This document shows, in pieces, positions 1 through 9,143 of a DNA stretch of 64,000 nt. Positions within the stretch are counted from its first letter, which is position 1. Each line of letters opens with the position of its first letter. The stretch is from contig JAKPCO010000073.1 in NCBI GenBank assembly GCA_029553285.1, forward strand, positions 1 through 64,000. The letters are read 5' to 3'. A program made the translations under genes and the position numbers. This stretch comes from Methanobacteriota archaeon (GTDB lineage: Archaea; Halobacteriota; Methanosarcinia; Methanotrichales; Methanotrichaceae). The notes under the pieces are model-generated. The model ran no database searches. It worked only from the letters and a program-made list of their open reading frames with translations, and was not told the DNA's origin.

Positions 1-47
1 AGGATTCTGATTATTATGAGCACATCTTCCTTATTCGGACACGTCCT
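1..47 (+). repeat. MITE-A, partial copy at window edge
   Basis: The segment ends with CTTATTCGGACA and matches the right half of the full family-A copy at 11580-11670 in the same orientation, with a few substitutions. Its left half lies outside the window, so neither its length nor its target duplication can be checked. Confidence 0.75.
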
Positions 48-136
48 CCAGAACAACCACTTGGCTCATATACCAAAATCTGCAATTTACTTGCATCATC
101 AGCATCATGGACATCATCCGAAAGGAGGGATATGCT

Positions 137-358
137 TTGAGGATTGGAGATCTTCTGAAGGTGATCATTGGCATTCTGGTGGTCATCACTGGAATATGGG
201 CCATGGCAGACCCTGCATGGTCTGGGCACAACAGCTGGCTGTACGGTCTGAACTGGTGGTCGTACACAGCAGACATCATCAAGGGGTCCATCGGTCCGCT
301 TCTGATCCTGGTGGGGATAGTAATCGTATGGATCGCGTATGAGGAATCGAAGGTCTAG
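137..358 (+). CDS. small two-helix membrane protein, unknown function
   Basis: This gene encodes about 73 residues. I place the start at TTG 137 because a strong ribosome binding site (AAGGAGGGAT, 122-131) sits a few bases upstream; an in-frame ATG at 107 lies before that site and is less likely. The protein has a short amphipathic start, a hydrophobic helix ([16 protein letters not shown]), a Trp/Tyr-rich loop and a second helix ([16 protein letters not shown]). It has no cytoplasmic domain and I do not recognise the family. Its stop codon shares the palindrome CTAG with the stop of the convergent srp54 gene. The function is unknown; the reading frame is well supported by the ribosome binding site and the membrane pattern. 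Confidence 0.7.
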   Translation: MRIGDLLKVIIGILVVITGIWAMADPAWSGHNSWLYGLNWWSYTADIIKGSIGPLLILVGIVIVWIAYEESKV

Positions 359-1698
359 ACCTTCGGCTGGCCCAGCCGCTTCATGAGCTTCTTCACGTTC
401 ATACGCCCCATGCCCCCTCTCATTCCTTTTATGGCCTTCTGCATTGCAGCATGTGACTTCAGAAGCTCCTTGACCAGCTCCGGCCGCGTGCCACTTCCGC
501 GTGCGATTCTCTTTATCCGGCTGGCGTTTATTATCTTTGGATCCTCAAGCTCCTCCTCAGTCATGGAGTCCATGATGAACCTGTATGCGTCGAGTCTCTC
601 CTTTGTGACCTGATATTCCTTATCGGAGAGCTCGATGCCCATTCCGCCGATCGGGAGCATCTGCATTATCTGTTTCAGCGGGCCCATCTTGTTCATGGCC
701 TCGAGCTGCTTGTACATGTCCTTCAGGGTGAACTTGCCCTTCATCATCGCATCGACATCGACATCGCTCTCGATCTGCACCTCCTGGGCCTTCTCGATCA
801 ATCCCTTAATATCGCCCATGCCGAGAAGGCGTGATATGAACCTGTCAGCCTCGAACTTCTCCAGATCTGATGCGGTCTCGCCAACGCCTATGAATGCGAC
901 GGACGTCTTGGTCTCTGCAACCGCGCTCAGCGCCCCACCGCCCTTCGCGGTGCCGTCAAGCTTTGTTATTATCACTCCTGTGATCCCCACGGCCTCGTTG
1001 AAGGCCCTGGCCTGCTCGCTCGCCTGCTGGCCGATTGCGGCATCCATGACGAGCAGCTTTTGGTCTGCGTTCACAACCGCATGGATATCCTTCATCTCCT
1101 GGATCAGATCGCTCTCGAGCGCGTGCCTGCCGGCCGTATCCACTATGCGCACATCATATTTCTTTGTCGCCTCCAGGCCGTTCTTCGCGACCTCAGGCGC
1201 GTTTTTGTTTCCCTTCTCCCCGTAGAAGAATATCCCCTGGCGGTCGCAGAGCGCCTTGAGCTGATCGTATGCCCCCGCCCGGAACGTGTCTGCGCATATG
1301 ACAGCAGCTCTCAACCCCTTCCTCTGGAAGTATGTCGCGAGCTTTGCAGCTGTCGTCGTCTTGCCGCTGCCCTGGAGGCCAACAAGCATGATCGTCTGTT
1401 TTTTAAGAGGGATGTCTGTGCCCCTGCCGACGAGGTTGATCAGCTCCTGGTAGACTATGTTTATCACGTGCTCCCTGGGATTCATCCCCGCAGGGGGCTT
1501 TTCGTTGAGTGCACGCTCGCGTATCCTGTTCGAGAGGCTCATCACGAGCTTTACATTCACATCAGCCTGGAGGAGGGCGCGCTGAATGTCGCGCACAGCG
1601 TCATCCACAAGAGCCTTATCAACACGTGTTGCCGAGGCTATCTTCTTCAGGGCACCTCGAAGCGATCCGCCTAGGTTATCGAGCACCATATTTCTCAC
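355..1698 (-). CDS. srp54: signal recognition particle 54 kDa protein
   Basis: This is the GTPase subunit of the archaeal signal recognition particle, which binds signal sequences on ribosomes and docks with FtsY at the membrane. The helical N domain comes first, then the G domain with the P-loop [11 protein letters not shown] near residue 109, DTAGR and [13 protein letters not shown] methionine-rich M domain follows ([15 protein letters not shown], then [18 protein letters not shown] at the C-terminus). The full length of about 447 residues is normal. The longest frame starts at GTG 1698; ATG 1689 (MVLDNLGG) matches the usual family start and may be the true one. SRP19, the partner that helps SRP54 bind 7S RNA, is encoded at 15569-15850. 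Confidence 0.97.
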   Translation of the reverse strand: MRNMVLDNLGGSLRGALKKIASATRVDKALVDDAVRDIQRALLQADVNVKLVMSLSNRIRERALNEKPPAGMNPREHVINIVYQELINLVGRGTDIPLKKQTIMLVGLQGSGKTTTAAKLATYFQRKGLRAAVICADTFRAGAYDQLKALCDRQGIFFYGEKGNKNAPEVAKNGLEATKKYDVRIVDTAGRHALESDLIQEMKDIHAVVNADQKLLVMDAAIGQQASEQARAFNEAVGITGVIITKLDGTAKGGGALSAVAETKTSVAFIGVGETASDLEKFEADRFISRLLGMGDIKGLIEKAQEVQIESDVDVDAMMKGKFTLKDMYKQLEAMNKMGPLKQIMQMLPIGGMGIELSDKEYQVTKERLDAYRFIMDSMTEEELEDPKIINASRIKRIARGSGTRPELVKELLKSHAAMQKAIKGMRGGMGRMNVKKLMKRLGQPKV

Positions 1699-1752
1699 AC
1701 AGACTTACAGAAGCTGTATCTACATGTTCATAACTTTTGGCATTGCTGTCAG

Positions 1753-1780
1753 AGAGGTGTCCGAATAAGGAAGAAGCGCT
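1753..1780 (-). repeat. MITE-A, 28-bp remnant
   Basis: The segment reads AGAGGTGTCCGAATAAGG and continues to 1780, matching the outer end of the full copy at 54684-54774. It stops exactly where a family-B element begins at 1781. The rest of element A is missing. Confidence 0.75.
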
Positions 1781-1903
1781 CGCTTTTATCCATATGATAA
1801 GTTGCCCGTAGAAGCACTGGTCATCTTATGCATTCTCTGTTAATGATCAAGTGAGTTCAGCAACCACATTGACGGCCTGCAAGTTGCCAAACACACAAGA
1901 GTG
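1781..1903 (+). repeat. MITE-B copy 1
   Basis: This 123-bp element begins CGCTTTTATCCATATGATAAG and ends with GCAAGTTGCCAAACACACAAGAGTG, matching the imperfect terminal inverted repeats of family B. The 8-bp flanks do not match each other, so it is either old or was inserted through a rearrangement next to the A remnant. Confidence 0.85.
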
Positions 1904-1922
1904 ATCACATCGAAGGAGATAA

Positions 1923-1933
1923 CTTAAATATAC
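1923..1933 (+). promoter_or_regulatory. TATA-like box for trpS
   Basis: The sequence CTTAAATATAC is centred about 27 nt before ATG 1956. This spacing predicts a transcript starting at or next to the start codon, that is, a leaderless mRNA. Confidence 0.55.
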
Positions 1934-1955
1934 GTCCGGATCATTGCCCCCAGCC

Positions 1956-3254
1956 ATGGAAGTGAAGCTGGATCCATGGGGCTCGTCTCAGGTCGAAGAT
2001 TACTCAAAGCTCTTCGAGGAGTTTGGAATCTCGCGATTTGAGGAGATCCTGCCGGAGATTGACGATCCGCATCCCTACATGAGAAGGCGCATCATATTCG
2101 GGCACAGAGATTACGATGTCGTTCTCAGGGCGATGAAGGAGCGCAGGCCCTTTGCGGTCATGAGCGGCTTCATGCCCAGCGGCAGAGCGCACTTCGGACA
2201 CATGATGGTGATGAATGAGATCATATGGCATCAGAGGCACGGCGCGGACGCATTCGTGGCCATCGCAAACATGGAGGCGCATGCCGTGCGCGGGATCAGC
2301 TGGCAGAGATGCAGGGAGCTCGGGATCAACGATTACATCCTGAGCCTCATAGCGCTCGGCTTCGAGCCCACCGGCCACATATACTTCCAGTCAGAGAACT
2401 ACAGGATGAGGGATCTTGCATTCGAATTGGCTGCAGAGACGAACTTCTCAGAGGTAAGTGCGATCTATGGATTCTCCGGAGAGACCTCCATCGGCCACAT
2501 GGAGAGCGTGATGGCTCAGGGGGCGGATATACTCCATCCGCAGCTTCCAGACTACGGAGGTCCGAAGCCTGTTGTTGTTCCGGTGGGATCTGACCAGGAC
2601 GCGCACATGAGGCTGACCAGGGATCTCGCATACAGGATGCGAAAATTTCTGGTCGAGCAGAGGGAGGGATACATAAGCATCCGGGGGAAGGCGGCGGGCC
2701 CGGATCTCATCACAGCGGCTGCAAATGCACTGATCGATGCCGGGTACAGGATCAGGCAGTACTCGGAGCACATAGATCTCTTCGATGGTGACAACGCTGA
2801 GAAGATCGATGAGATAATAAGAGAGGTCGAGGTGAAGAACGGCGAGTTCGGATTCATCCCCCCAGCATCGATATACCACAGGTTCATGACCGGCCTGACA
2901 GGCGGAAAGATGTCGTCCAGCCGTCCTGAGAGCCACATAGCGCTGACAGAGGATCCTGAGGAGGCCGCGAACAAGGTCATGAAGGCGATAACCGGAGGGA
3001 GGCAATCCCTGGCAGAGCAGCGGCGCTATGGCGGAGAGCCTGAGAGGTGTGCTGTCTACGAGTTCCTGCTCTTCCACCTCGCTGAGGATGACAGTGAGCT
3101 GGAGGAGTTGTACAAGGAGTGCAGAAGCGGCAGGCAGATGTGCGGCTCGTGCAAGAAGAATGCCGCAGCCAGGATCAGGGAGTTCCTCAGAGAGCATCAG
3201 AGCGCCCGCAGGGATGCCATTCACAGGCTTAAGGAGTTCGGGCTGAAGCCTTGA
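1956..3254 (+). CDS. trpS: tryptophanyl-tRNA synthetase
   Basis: This class I aminoacyl-tRNA synthetase charges tRNA-Trp in the cytoplasm. The HIGH-like motif is GRAHFGH and the KMSKS loop is KMSSS, followed by the anticodon-binding helices. The extended N-terminus (LDPWGSSQVEDYSKLFEEFG) is typical of the archaeal/eukaryal type. ATG 1956 is preferred over the upstream in-frame TTG 1944 because of the TATA spacing and the family start (MEVKLDPWG). The protein is about 432 residues. The gene stands alone, with family-B elements on both sides. Confidence 0.96.
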   Translation: MEVKLDPWGSSQVEDYSKLFEEFGISRFEEILPEIDDPHPYMRRRIIFGHRDYDVVLRAMKERRPFAVMSGFMPSGRAHFGHMMVMNEIIWHQRHGADAFVAIANMEAHAVRGISWQRCRELGINDYILSLIALGFEPTGHIYFQSENYRMRDLAFELAAETNFSEVSAIYGFSGETSIGHMESVMAQGADILHPQLPDYGGPKPVVVPVGSDQDAHMRLTRDLAYRMRKFLVEQREGYISIRGKAAGPDLITAAANALIDAGYRIRQYSEHIDLFDGDNAEKIDEIIREVEVKNGEFGFIPPASIYHRFMTGLTGGKMSSSRPESHIALTEDPEEAANKVMKAITGGRQSLAEQRRYGGEPERCAVYEFLLFHLAEDDSELEELYKECRSGRQMCGSCKKNAAARIREFLREHQSARRDAIHRLKEFGLKP

Positions 3255-3295
3255 TCTGGGCTGTTCTGCTCCATGTTACTCCCTTAAACCCAAGT

Positions 3296-3418
3296 CGCTC
3301 TTATCCATATGATAACTTGCCCGTAGAAGCACTGGTCCTGCCATGCATTCTTGGTGAATGAATAAGTGCGTTCAGCGACACACTGCACGACCTGCAAGTT
3401 GCCAAACACATAAGAGCG
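3296..3418 (+). repeat. MITE-B copy 2, with perfect 8-bp target duplication
   Basis: This 123-bp element begins CGCTCTTATCCATATGATAA and ends with CACATAAGAGCG. It is flanked on both sides by ACCCAAGT (3288-3295 and 3419-3426), a perfect 8-bp direct repeat directly abutting the element ends. This is one of the best-preserved copies. Confidence 0.92.
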
Positions 3419-3426
3419 ACCCAAGT

Positions 3427-3784
3427 TTGCGCCCTCGTCATGCTGGCGGATCAGCGGGAGATGCGCTCGGCCGGATCTGTATCGATGTCTCCTTCATAAC
3501 GTACCTGGATCATTGAGATCCGCGCATCCCTGACCTGTTCATCATCCCGCAAGAGATTACCAATCTCAGCATCTCTCAGATAATCCATACTTTAAGGTCA
3601 TCGACACCAGATCAGGGTATGCGTTTTTGCATCATATCTGACGCCTCCTGGCCTTCCCGGCTCTCCTGCAGATTCTCTTCACGGACAAAAGAGAAATAAT
3701 AAGAGATGGTAATTGATCGGTTAGGATTCAGGATTTCATGCTCCGCCACAGAATGGAGGCGGTCGGACGGGACAGATAGAGAAG
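3427..3784. other. 358-bp intergenic region with a weak small ORF
   Basis: No recognisable gene is seen. A 45-codon frame on the minus strand (3451-3588, starting MDYLRDAEIGNLLRDDEQ and ending ERISR) is the only notable coding-like stretch. It has no clear ribosome binding site and an in-frame stop just upstream, so it may be chance or the end of a decayed gene. Confidence 0.3.
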
Positions 3785-4441
3785 ATGCCCACGGGGATTC
3801 CCGGGCTGGATGAGATGCTGGAGGGCGGGATACCGGTACCTTCCAGCGTTCTTATCTCTGGGGAGACCGGCAGCGGAAAGACGACCCTGTGCATGCAGTA
3901 CCTCTTCAAGGGAGCGGAGCTTGGTGAGCGCGGGATATACTTCATGGCCCTCAGCGAGCCTGCCGAGCTTATGCTCAGGTTCATCTCCACCTACGAGTTT
4001 GTGGATCACAGGCACTTCGGCACCCTGATAAGGTACGTTGATCTCGGGGAGGTGATCGAGGGGGGTGATGAGGACGAGATCCTGGAGCTGATGGATCGTG
4101 AGGTCAGGAGCTTTCATCCCAGAAGAGTGGTCATAGACTCCCTCCCCTTTCTCAGAACGGTTCTGAAGGATGGCTACAGCAGATTTCTCTTCAGGCTGGG
4201 CGCCATGATGAAGAGCTGGAACAGTGTGGTCCTGATAACAGCTGAATCCAGATCGAGCACCCCGTATCCGCAGGATATCGCCTGCATAACAGATGGGGTG
4301 ATAATACTATACAACATGGAGATAGGCAGGACCAGAAGGCGATCCCTGGAGATACTCAAGATGATGGGCACCTCTCATCGCGCTGGGAAGCATGCTCTCG
4401 ATATAACATCGAAGGGCATCACGGTTTACCCGGGACTGTAG
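3785..4441 (+). CDS. KaiC-like RecA-superfamily ATPase
   Basis: This is a single-domain KaiC-like ATPase of 218 residues. It opens with the family signature (TGIPGLDEMLEGGIP), followed by Walker A (GETGSGKTT, near residue 26), a Walker B strand (RRVVIDSLPF) and a sensor-like strand (SVVLITAES). Such proteins usually act in signalling rather than recombination. In-frame stops upstream fix ATG 3785 as the first usable start. Three bases separate it from the small membrane protein at 4445, which overlaps the symporter/DUF835 gene, so the three genes look like one operon. I infer that this ATPase works with the membrane protein downstream; the substrate and partners are unknown. Confidence 0.88.
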   Translation: MPTGIPGLDEMLEGGIPVPSSVLISGETGSGKTTLCMQYLFKGAELGERGIYFMALSEPAELMLRFISTYEFVDHRHFGTLIRYVDLGEVIEGGDEDEILELMDREVRSFHPRRVVIDSLPFLRTVLKDGYSRFLFRLGAMMKSWNSVVLITAESRSSTPYPQDIACITDGVIILYNMEIGRTRRRSLEILKMMGTSHRAGKHALDITSKGITVYPGL

Positions 4442-4444
4442 GCC

Positions 4445-4657
4445 ATGACCATATCAACGAAAGGACTCTTCGAGCAGATCGAACTGTGGGTGCTGGCATT
4501 CATAATAGCCGTGGCTCTGTTCAACTGGCCGCTCCTCTCGATACCCAGCCCCGATGAGAGGATACTGGGATTCCCCGAGCGACTGTTTTACATCCTTCTT
4601 GTGTGGTTGCTTGTGATCCTCTGGGCATACATCTTCGACAGGAGGGGATCCATGTGA
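4445..4657 (+). CDS. small two-helix membrane protein, symporter-associated
   Basis: This gene encodes 70 residues with two predicted membrane helices (WVLAFIIAVALFNWPLL and LFYILLVWLLVILWAYIF) joined by a short polar loop containing PSPDERILGFPERL, and ends with a short basic tail. Its stop overlaps the GTG start of the following symporter gene (ATGTGAGCG), suggesting translational coupling. Small two-helix partner subunits are known beside some sodium/solute symporters; that role is inferred here from position and topology only. Confidence 0.8.
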   Translation: MTISTKGLFEQIELWVLAFIIAVALFNWPLLSIPSPDERILGFPERLFYILLVWLLVILWAYIFDRRGSM

Positions 4658-7600
4658 GCGCGCCACTATTCGCATTCGCCCTCATGGTCTCCTACCTCTT
4701 GCTGCTGAGCTTAATAGCGTACTACGCGGACAGACAGAGGCAGGCCGGCAGAAGCATAGTCTCAAATCCATATGTCTATGCGTTATCCCTGGCGGTATAC
4801 TGCACAGCATGGACATTCTATGGAAGCATCGGTAGAGCTGCGACAAGCGGCCTGGAGTTTCTCACGATATACATCGGCCCGACACTTGCGATGCTCCTTG
4901 GATGGGTGATGATACGCAAGATAGTCCGCATATCAAAGGAGTACCGTCTCACATCTGTCAGCGATTTCATAAGCTTCAGGTACGGCAGAAGCTACGCCAT
5001 AGGCGCAATAGTGACCGCTGTGAGCCTGATGGTCGTCATACCGTATGTCGCACTCCAGCTCATAGCCATATCCAGCTCAATACAGATAATAAGCGGCGGG
5101 GAGAGCTTCTGGGGCACGAGGCTGGTTGTGGCAGTACTGCTTGGCATATTCGCGATAATCTTCGGAGCGCGCCACCTTGATCCGATGGAGCGGCACGAGG
5201 GGCTTGTCGCAGCGGTCGCATTCGAGTCCATAGTCAAGCTGACTGCGTTCGTTATCGCTGGCGCCTACATAACATGGGGGATATTCGGCGGATACTCTGA
5301 GATAATAGATCGTGTCCTGTCAACAGAGGAGTTCTCTCATCTCATCAACATAGATTACACATCCTGGTTCTCGCTCACGCTGATATCCTTCTTCGCTGCA
5401 TTTCTTCTCCCCAGACAGTTTCACGTCATGGTTGTTGAGAACGCTGATGAATCTCATATACGAAAGGCGATGTGGCTCTTCCCGCTTTACCTCCTTCTGA
5501 TAAACCTCTTCGTTCCAGCGATAGCCGGCGCCGGTATGATTCTAGATGTTCCCGGCGTGAAGGATATGTTCGTCATAGAGATCCCCTACTCCATGGGCAA
5601 CATACCTCTCGCTGCGCTCGTGTTCATAGGGGGCGCTTCTGCAGCCACTGCGATGGTGCTGGTGGACAGCGTTGCAGTCGGTCACATGATGCTGAACGAG
5701 CTCGAGCTGCCATACCTCATGAGGTACATAGGGAGGGGCAGGGATCTCCCTGGTCTTCTGCTCAACGCCAAGCGCATCAACATCCTCCTGGTGGTGGTGC
5801 TCGGATACATTTACTCCAGAGCCGTCGAGTACCAGAGCCTTGTTGATATCGGCCTGGTATCATTTGTGGCCGCAAGCCAGATGGGGCCTGCGGTGATCGG
5901 AGGTCTCTACTGGAGAAAGGGCAGCAGGGAGGGGGCGATCGCAGGCATGAGCGCAGGGTTTGTGCTCTGGATCTACACTGCGCTTGTTCCCACAGTTGCC
6001 AGGGCCGGCTGGCTCTCGCAGTCGATCCTGGACTCAGGACCGTTCGGTATATCTGCGCTCATTCCGACAAACCTTTTCGGCGTGGATCTGGACCCCTGGA
6101 CGAACTCGGTGTTCTGGAGCCTCTTCGCGAACGCGAGCCTCTATGTGCTCTTCTCCCTGATGAGCACCCCCACGCCTGAGGAGAGGGTCGAGGCAGAGGG
6201 GTTTGTAGAGATATTCAGCGAGAGGAGGGGCGCGATTCCGATCGAGCGGCCGGCCATAAGACTGGGGACGGTTGATGAGGTCGAGTCGATGCTGGCCAGG
6301 TATATAGGAGCGGAGAAGGCCAGGATGCTTATAGACGCGGATCTTGCAAGGCTTGGCGTCTCCAGGGAGAGGGTCGATGCCAGGCACCTCCTCGATCTCT
6401 GGGATCACGTGGAGAGGGTTCTCACAGGATCACTTGGCACATCGACGACGAGGATCATAGTGGAGGAGCAGATCACGCCCAGGCCGGTTGCTGAGAGAAT
6501 GGGGGCTGCTCCGCTGAAATTCAGGCTCGAGCCTGGAAAGATATACTTCTCAGCTGAGAAGGCATACGAGGTCTTCACAGATCAGGTGACGCACGGATTT
6601 GAGGGGCTCTGTGTCACACGGAGACCGCCGGAGGATGTGAGAAGCAGGTGCGGTCTAAGGGAGACGCCGATCATATGGCTGAACCCGAAGAGAGAGGGCA
6701 GGGAGAAGCAGATATCCCCCGCGAACCTTCCGCTGCTCTTCCTCACGATAAAGACATTCGTCGAGACGAGCAGGAAGGGTGTGATACTTCTGGATAATCT
6801 TGAGCATCTAGTGCTCGCCAATGAAAAAGTGATACCTGAGGAGGACGTGCTGGATTTTGTAAGTCAGCTGGAGAATCTCATTCACAGAACAAACACCAGG
6901 CTCATCCTGGCGGATTCGCCCGACTTCATCGGCTTCTGTGGCGTATCCGAGGTGGAGCCTGTGGAAGTAAAAGGGCTGATATTCACTGCAGGCCCGCTGC
7001 CATCGTATCTCCTCAGGGCGTTCATACTTGCCATAATCGGGGGGACGAGGTCTCCTGAGGCTGCAGTGGATATCGCCAATTCTGTTCTCAGCGAGCAGTC
7101 AGGGATCGCTGAGGGCGCATCCTGCGATCCCGACATGCGCGGCATGGGCCTGATCGAGATCGATACGCGGTGCAAGATCACGAGGAGGCATTTCTTCACT
7201 ATAATAAGGCGCATCTGCGCCTGTGTGAGCAGAACCGATCCCGGTTTCGATTCTGTAAAGGTGCTGAGGCCGCTCATCGACAAGTACGGATTCAGCATCT
7301 ACGAGCTGATACTGAATCCGGGAACGACATATGCTATCGAGGAGGACAAGCCGGTTCGGTGCTTTGAGATATTCAGCGAGCTGATCCACGCAGGGCTCGA
7401 TGGGCTGTGCATATCGAGGTACAACCCGGAGAGCCTCCGTGAGAAGTACGGGATCTCGCCTGAGAGGGTCATATGGCTCACGCAGAAGACAGAGGAGGGA
7501 AAGTTCAGATCCGTGGATCCCACGAACTTCCCGAGGCTCAGCTCGATGATATCAGATTTCCTTAGGAGGGCGGAGTACCCTGTGATACTCATGGAGGGCA

Positions 7601-7779
7601 TCGGATACCTCATAACACAGAGCAACTACGAGACCGTGCTTAGGTTCATACAGTCGCAGAGGGATGAGGTCTCACTGAGGGGAGCTGTGATGCTTGTGCA
7701 CATCGATCCGCTCTCTCTTGACACAAAGGAGCTGCACAGGCTTGAGGGCGAGATGGAGCAGCTGAAGCTTCTGAGCTGA
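4654..7779 (+). CDS. sodium/solute symporter-like protein with STAC-like segment and tandem DUF835
   Basis: This gene encodes 1041 residues if translation starts at GTG 4654, which overlaps the stop of the preceding gene; the longer frame upstream lies inside that gene. Residues 1-505 form a multi-helix symporter domain resembling the input half of CbrA-type sensor kinases (VYCTAWTFYGSIG, RLTSVSDFISFRYG). About 535-605 looks like a STAC domain (MLARYIGAEKARMLIDADL, GSLGTSTTR). Two DUF835 domains follow at about 620-770 and 880-1025. Each begins with a PGK(I)YF- or PGTTYAI-like strand, has an IIWL/VIWL strand, then a GVILLDNLEHL or PVILMEGIGYL strand. No histidine kinase is present. I infer a membrane sensor whose output passes through DUF835, possibly to the KaiC-like ATPase at 3785. 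The solute is unknown. Confidence 0.88.
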   Translation: MSAPLFAFALMVSYLLLLSLIAYYADRQRQAGRSIVSNPYVYALSLAVYCTAWTFYGSIGRAATSGLEFLTIYIGPTLAMLLGWVMIRKIVRISKEYRLTSVSDFISFRYGRSYAIGAIVTAVSLMVVIPYVALQLIAISSSIQIISGGESFWGTRLVVAVLLGIFAIIFGARHLDPMERHEGLVAAVAFESIVKLTAFVIAGAYITWGIFGGYSEIIDRVLSTEEFSHLINIDYTSWFSLTLISFFAAFLLPRQFHVMVVENADESHIRKAMWLFPLYLLLINLFVPAIAGAGMILDVPGVKDMFVIEIPYSMGNIPLAALVFIGGASAATAMVLVDSVAVGHMMLNELELPYLMRYIGRGRDLPGLLLNAKRINILLVVVLGYIYSRAVEYQSLVDIGLVSFVAASQMGPAVIGGLYWRKGSREGAIAGMSAGFVLWIYTALVPTVARAGWLSQSILDSGPFGISALIPTNLFGVDLDPWTNSVFWSLFANASLYVLFSLMSTPTPEERVEAEGFVEIFSERRGAIPIERPAIRLGTVDEVESMLARYIGAEKARMLIDADLARLGVSRERVDARHLLDLWDHVERVLTGSLGTSTTRIIVEEQITPRPVAERMGAAPLKFRLEPGKIYFSAEKAYEVFTDQVTHGFEGLCVTRRPPEDVRSRCGLRETPIIWLNPKREGREKQISPANLPLLFLTIKTFVETSRKGVILLDNLEHLVLANEKVIPEEDVLDFVSQLENLIHRTNTRLILADSPDFIGFCGVSEVEPVEVKGLIFTAGPLPSYLLRAFILAIIGGTRSPEAAVDIANSVLSEQSGIAEGASCDPDMRGMGLIEIDTRCKITRRHFFTIIRRICACVSRTDPGFDSVKVLRPLIDKYGFSIYELILNPGTTYAIEEDKPVRCFEIFSELIHAGLDGLCISRYNPESLREKYGISPERVIWLTQKTEEGKFRSVDPTNFPRLSSMISDFLRRAEYPVILMEGIGYLITQSNYETVLRFIQSQRDEVSLRGAVMLVHIDPLSLDTKELHRLEGEMEQLKLLS

Positions 7780-7928
7780 TCGCCGGATTCATCTTGAAGC
7801 CGTCTCAAAGCTGCACCAGCAACCGACTGCGAGATGTGATCCTTTAGTGCCTTCAGTTTCTGGGCCCCTATATACTGCCGAGGGCAGCTGGCTATTTTGC
7901 GTTCGTGCAGATTCGCAGAAAAGGGTTC

Positions 7929-9089
7929 TCAGAACATAACCCTCAGGATCGTTCTGATAAAAGAGAGGTCCAGCGCAAGCATCGTCAGAACCCGGAGAAT
8001 CACACGACTTGGCCTGTCGATATCGCCATGCTTCTCGATCGCTCTTATGACCTCCGGCCTGGAGGCGATCTTTCTTATCATCATATCGATATCCCCATCG
8101 CTCATGCGCCTGAGGGTATCGTTGACCTTCATGCCCAGAGAGATCTCTCTGCCGATCGCGGATCTCCATTCGCGCTCGTACCTCTCAAGCTGTCCTCCAT
8201 TTAAAACATGCTCGGCTGCAACCCTTCCGGCGATGCGGCCGCAGACGAGCCCGGGGTACACACCGCCGCCGGATGTGGGCTTCACCTGAGCTGCGGCATC
8301 CCCGACTGCGAGCATACCATCTGCAACTGTTCTATCAGGTGGGCCGAGCGGCAGCCCTCCAACAACAAGTGAGACCGGAGAGCCGCGAATTCTATCATTT
8401 ATCCTGTCAGAGCTCAGGAACCTCCTGAGGTGGGAGCATGCGCCATCTGTGGCGCAGAGACCCACTCTCGCTGAGCTCCTGGATATCGGGATCACCCATG
8501 CGAAGAGGCCTGGAGCGATATCCCTTCCCAGATGCACCTCCACAGACTCGATGTCATCCACATCGAAAGGCACCTCAACCTGGGCGCCGGAGAGGAGGCG
8601 TTTTGGAGGTGGGATGCCCGAGCGTCTGGCTATCGATGCCCTCACCCCCTCAGCAGATATAACAGCGCGCGCCGCGATCTCTTTATCGCCCAGCTCCAGA
8701 ACCGTCAGATCGCCAGATCTTCTCAGGGACCTCACATGGGCACCGAGCATTATCTCAACCCCATGACGCACGGCTTCTACCGCCATGCTCCTGTCGAAGA
8801 GCCTTCTGTCGACAGCCCACGCCCTGATATCCGGCGACCTGAAGGAAAGCCTGGAGCCATCCGGGGGGACGAATACAGCGCCCCTGAAGGGATTCAGTAG
8901 GAAACCCTCCTCACGTATCTCCGATGCCTCAAGCGCCCTGATTCCGAGGAGGCCGGCGCACTGAACAGGATATCCTACGGCCCTATGCTCCTCCAGGACA
9001 ACAGTACTGGCTCCACAGATGGACGCGTGCTTCGCTGCCATCAGCCCTGCAGGACCACCGCCTATCACAGCCACGTCATAGCGATCCAT
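7929..9089 (-). CDS. geranylgeranyl reductase family FAD protein (archaeal lipid saturation)
   Basis: This 386-residue flavoprotein begins with the FAD-binding motif VIGGGPAGLMAAKHA and contains PVQCAG, a mid-protein GDAA motif and the C-terminal GVYPGLVCGRIAGR segment. This pattern is typical of geranylgeranyl reductases, which hydrogenate isoprenoid chains of archaeal membrane lipids (digeranylgeranylglycerophospholipid) and related prenyl groups. The window also encodes the prenyl-precursor enzymes (31-36 kb), although not in the same operon. The exact substrate (membrane lipid, quinone-like methanophenazine or other prenyl chain) cannot be told from sequence. The start is ATG 9089, 54 nt from the TTG start of the divergent gene. 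Confidence 0.88.
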   Translation of the reverse strand: MDRYDVAVIGGGPAGLMAAKHASICGASTVVLEEHRAVGYPVQCAGLLGIRALEASEIREEGFLLNPFRGAVFVPPDGSRLSFRSPDIRAWAVDRRLFDRSMAVEAVRHGVEIMLGAHVRSLRRSGDLTVLELGDKEIAARAVISAEGVRASIARRSGIPPPKRLLSGAQVEVPFDVDDIESVEVHLGRDIAPGLFAWVIPISRSSARVGLCATDGACSHLRRFLSSDRINDRIRGSPVSLVVGGLPLGPPDRTVADGMLAVGDAAAQVKPTSGGGVYPGLVCGRIAGRVAAEHVLNGGQLERYEREWRSAIGREISLGMKVNDTLRRMSDGDIDMMIRKIASRPEVIRAIEKHGDIDRPSRVILRVLTMLALDLSFIRTILRVMF

Positions 9090-9143
9090 CGCATACAGCT
9101 AAGATTATCTCCCATAACATCTTTTTGTGTGCCGGTGTTGAGC

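Noticed and set aside
635-1225. Long open frame opposite srp54 (and similar long frames opposite other GC-rich genes)
   Set aside because: They are antisense shadows of strongly conserved genes; codon composition and lack of start signals speak against coding.
4603-4653. Longer N-terminus for the symporter-DUF835 protein
   Set aside because: The stretch overlaps the small membrane protein in another frame and is charged and unconserved-looking; GTG 4654 at the ATGTGA overlap is a better start.
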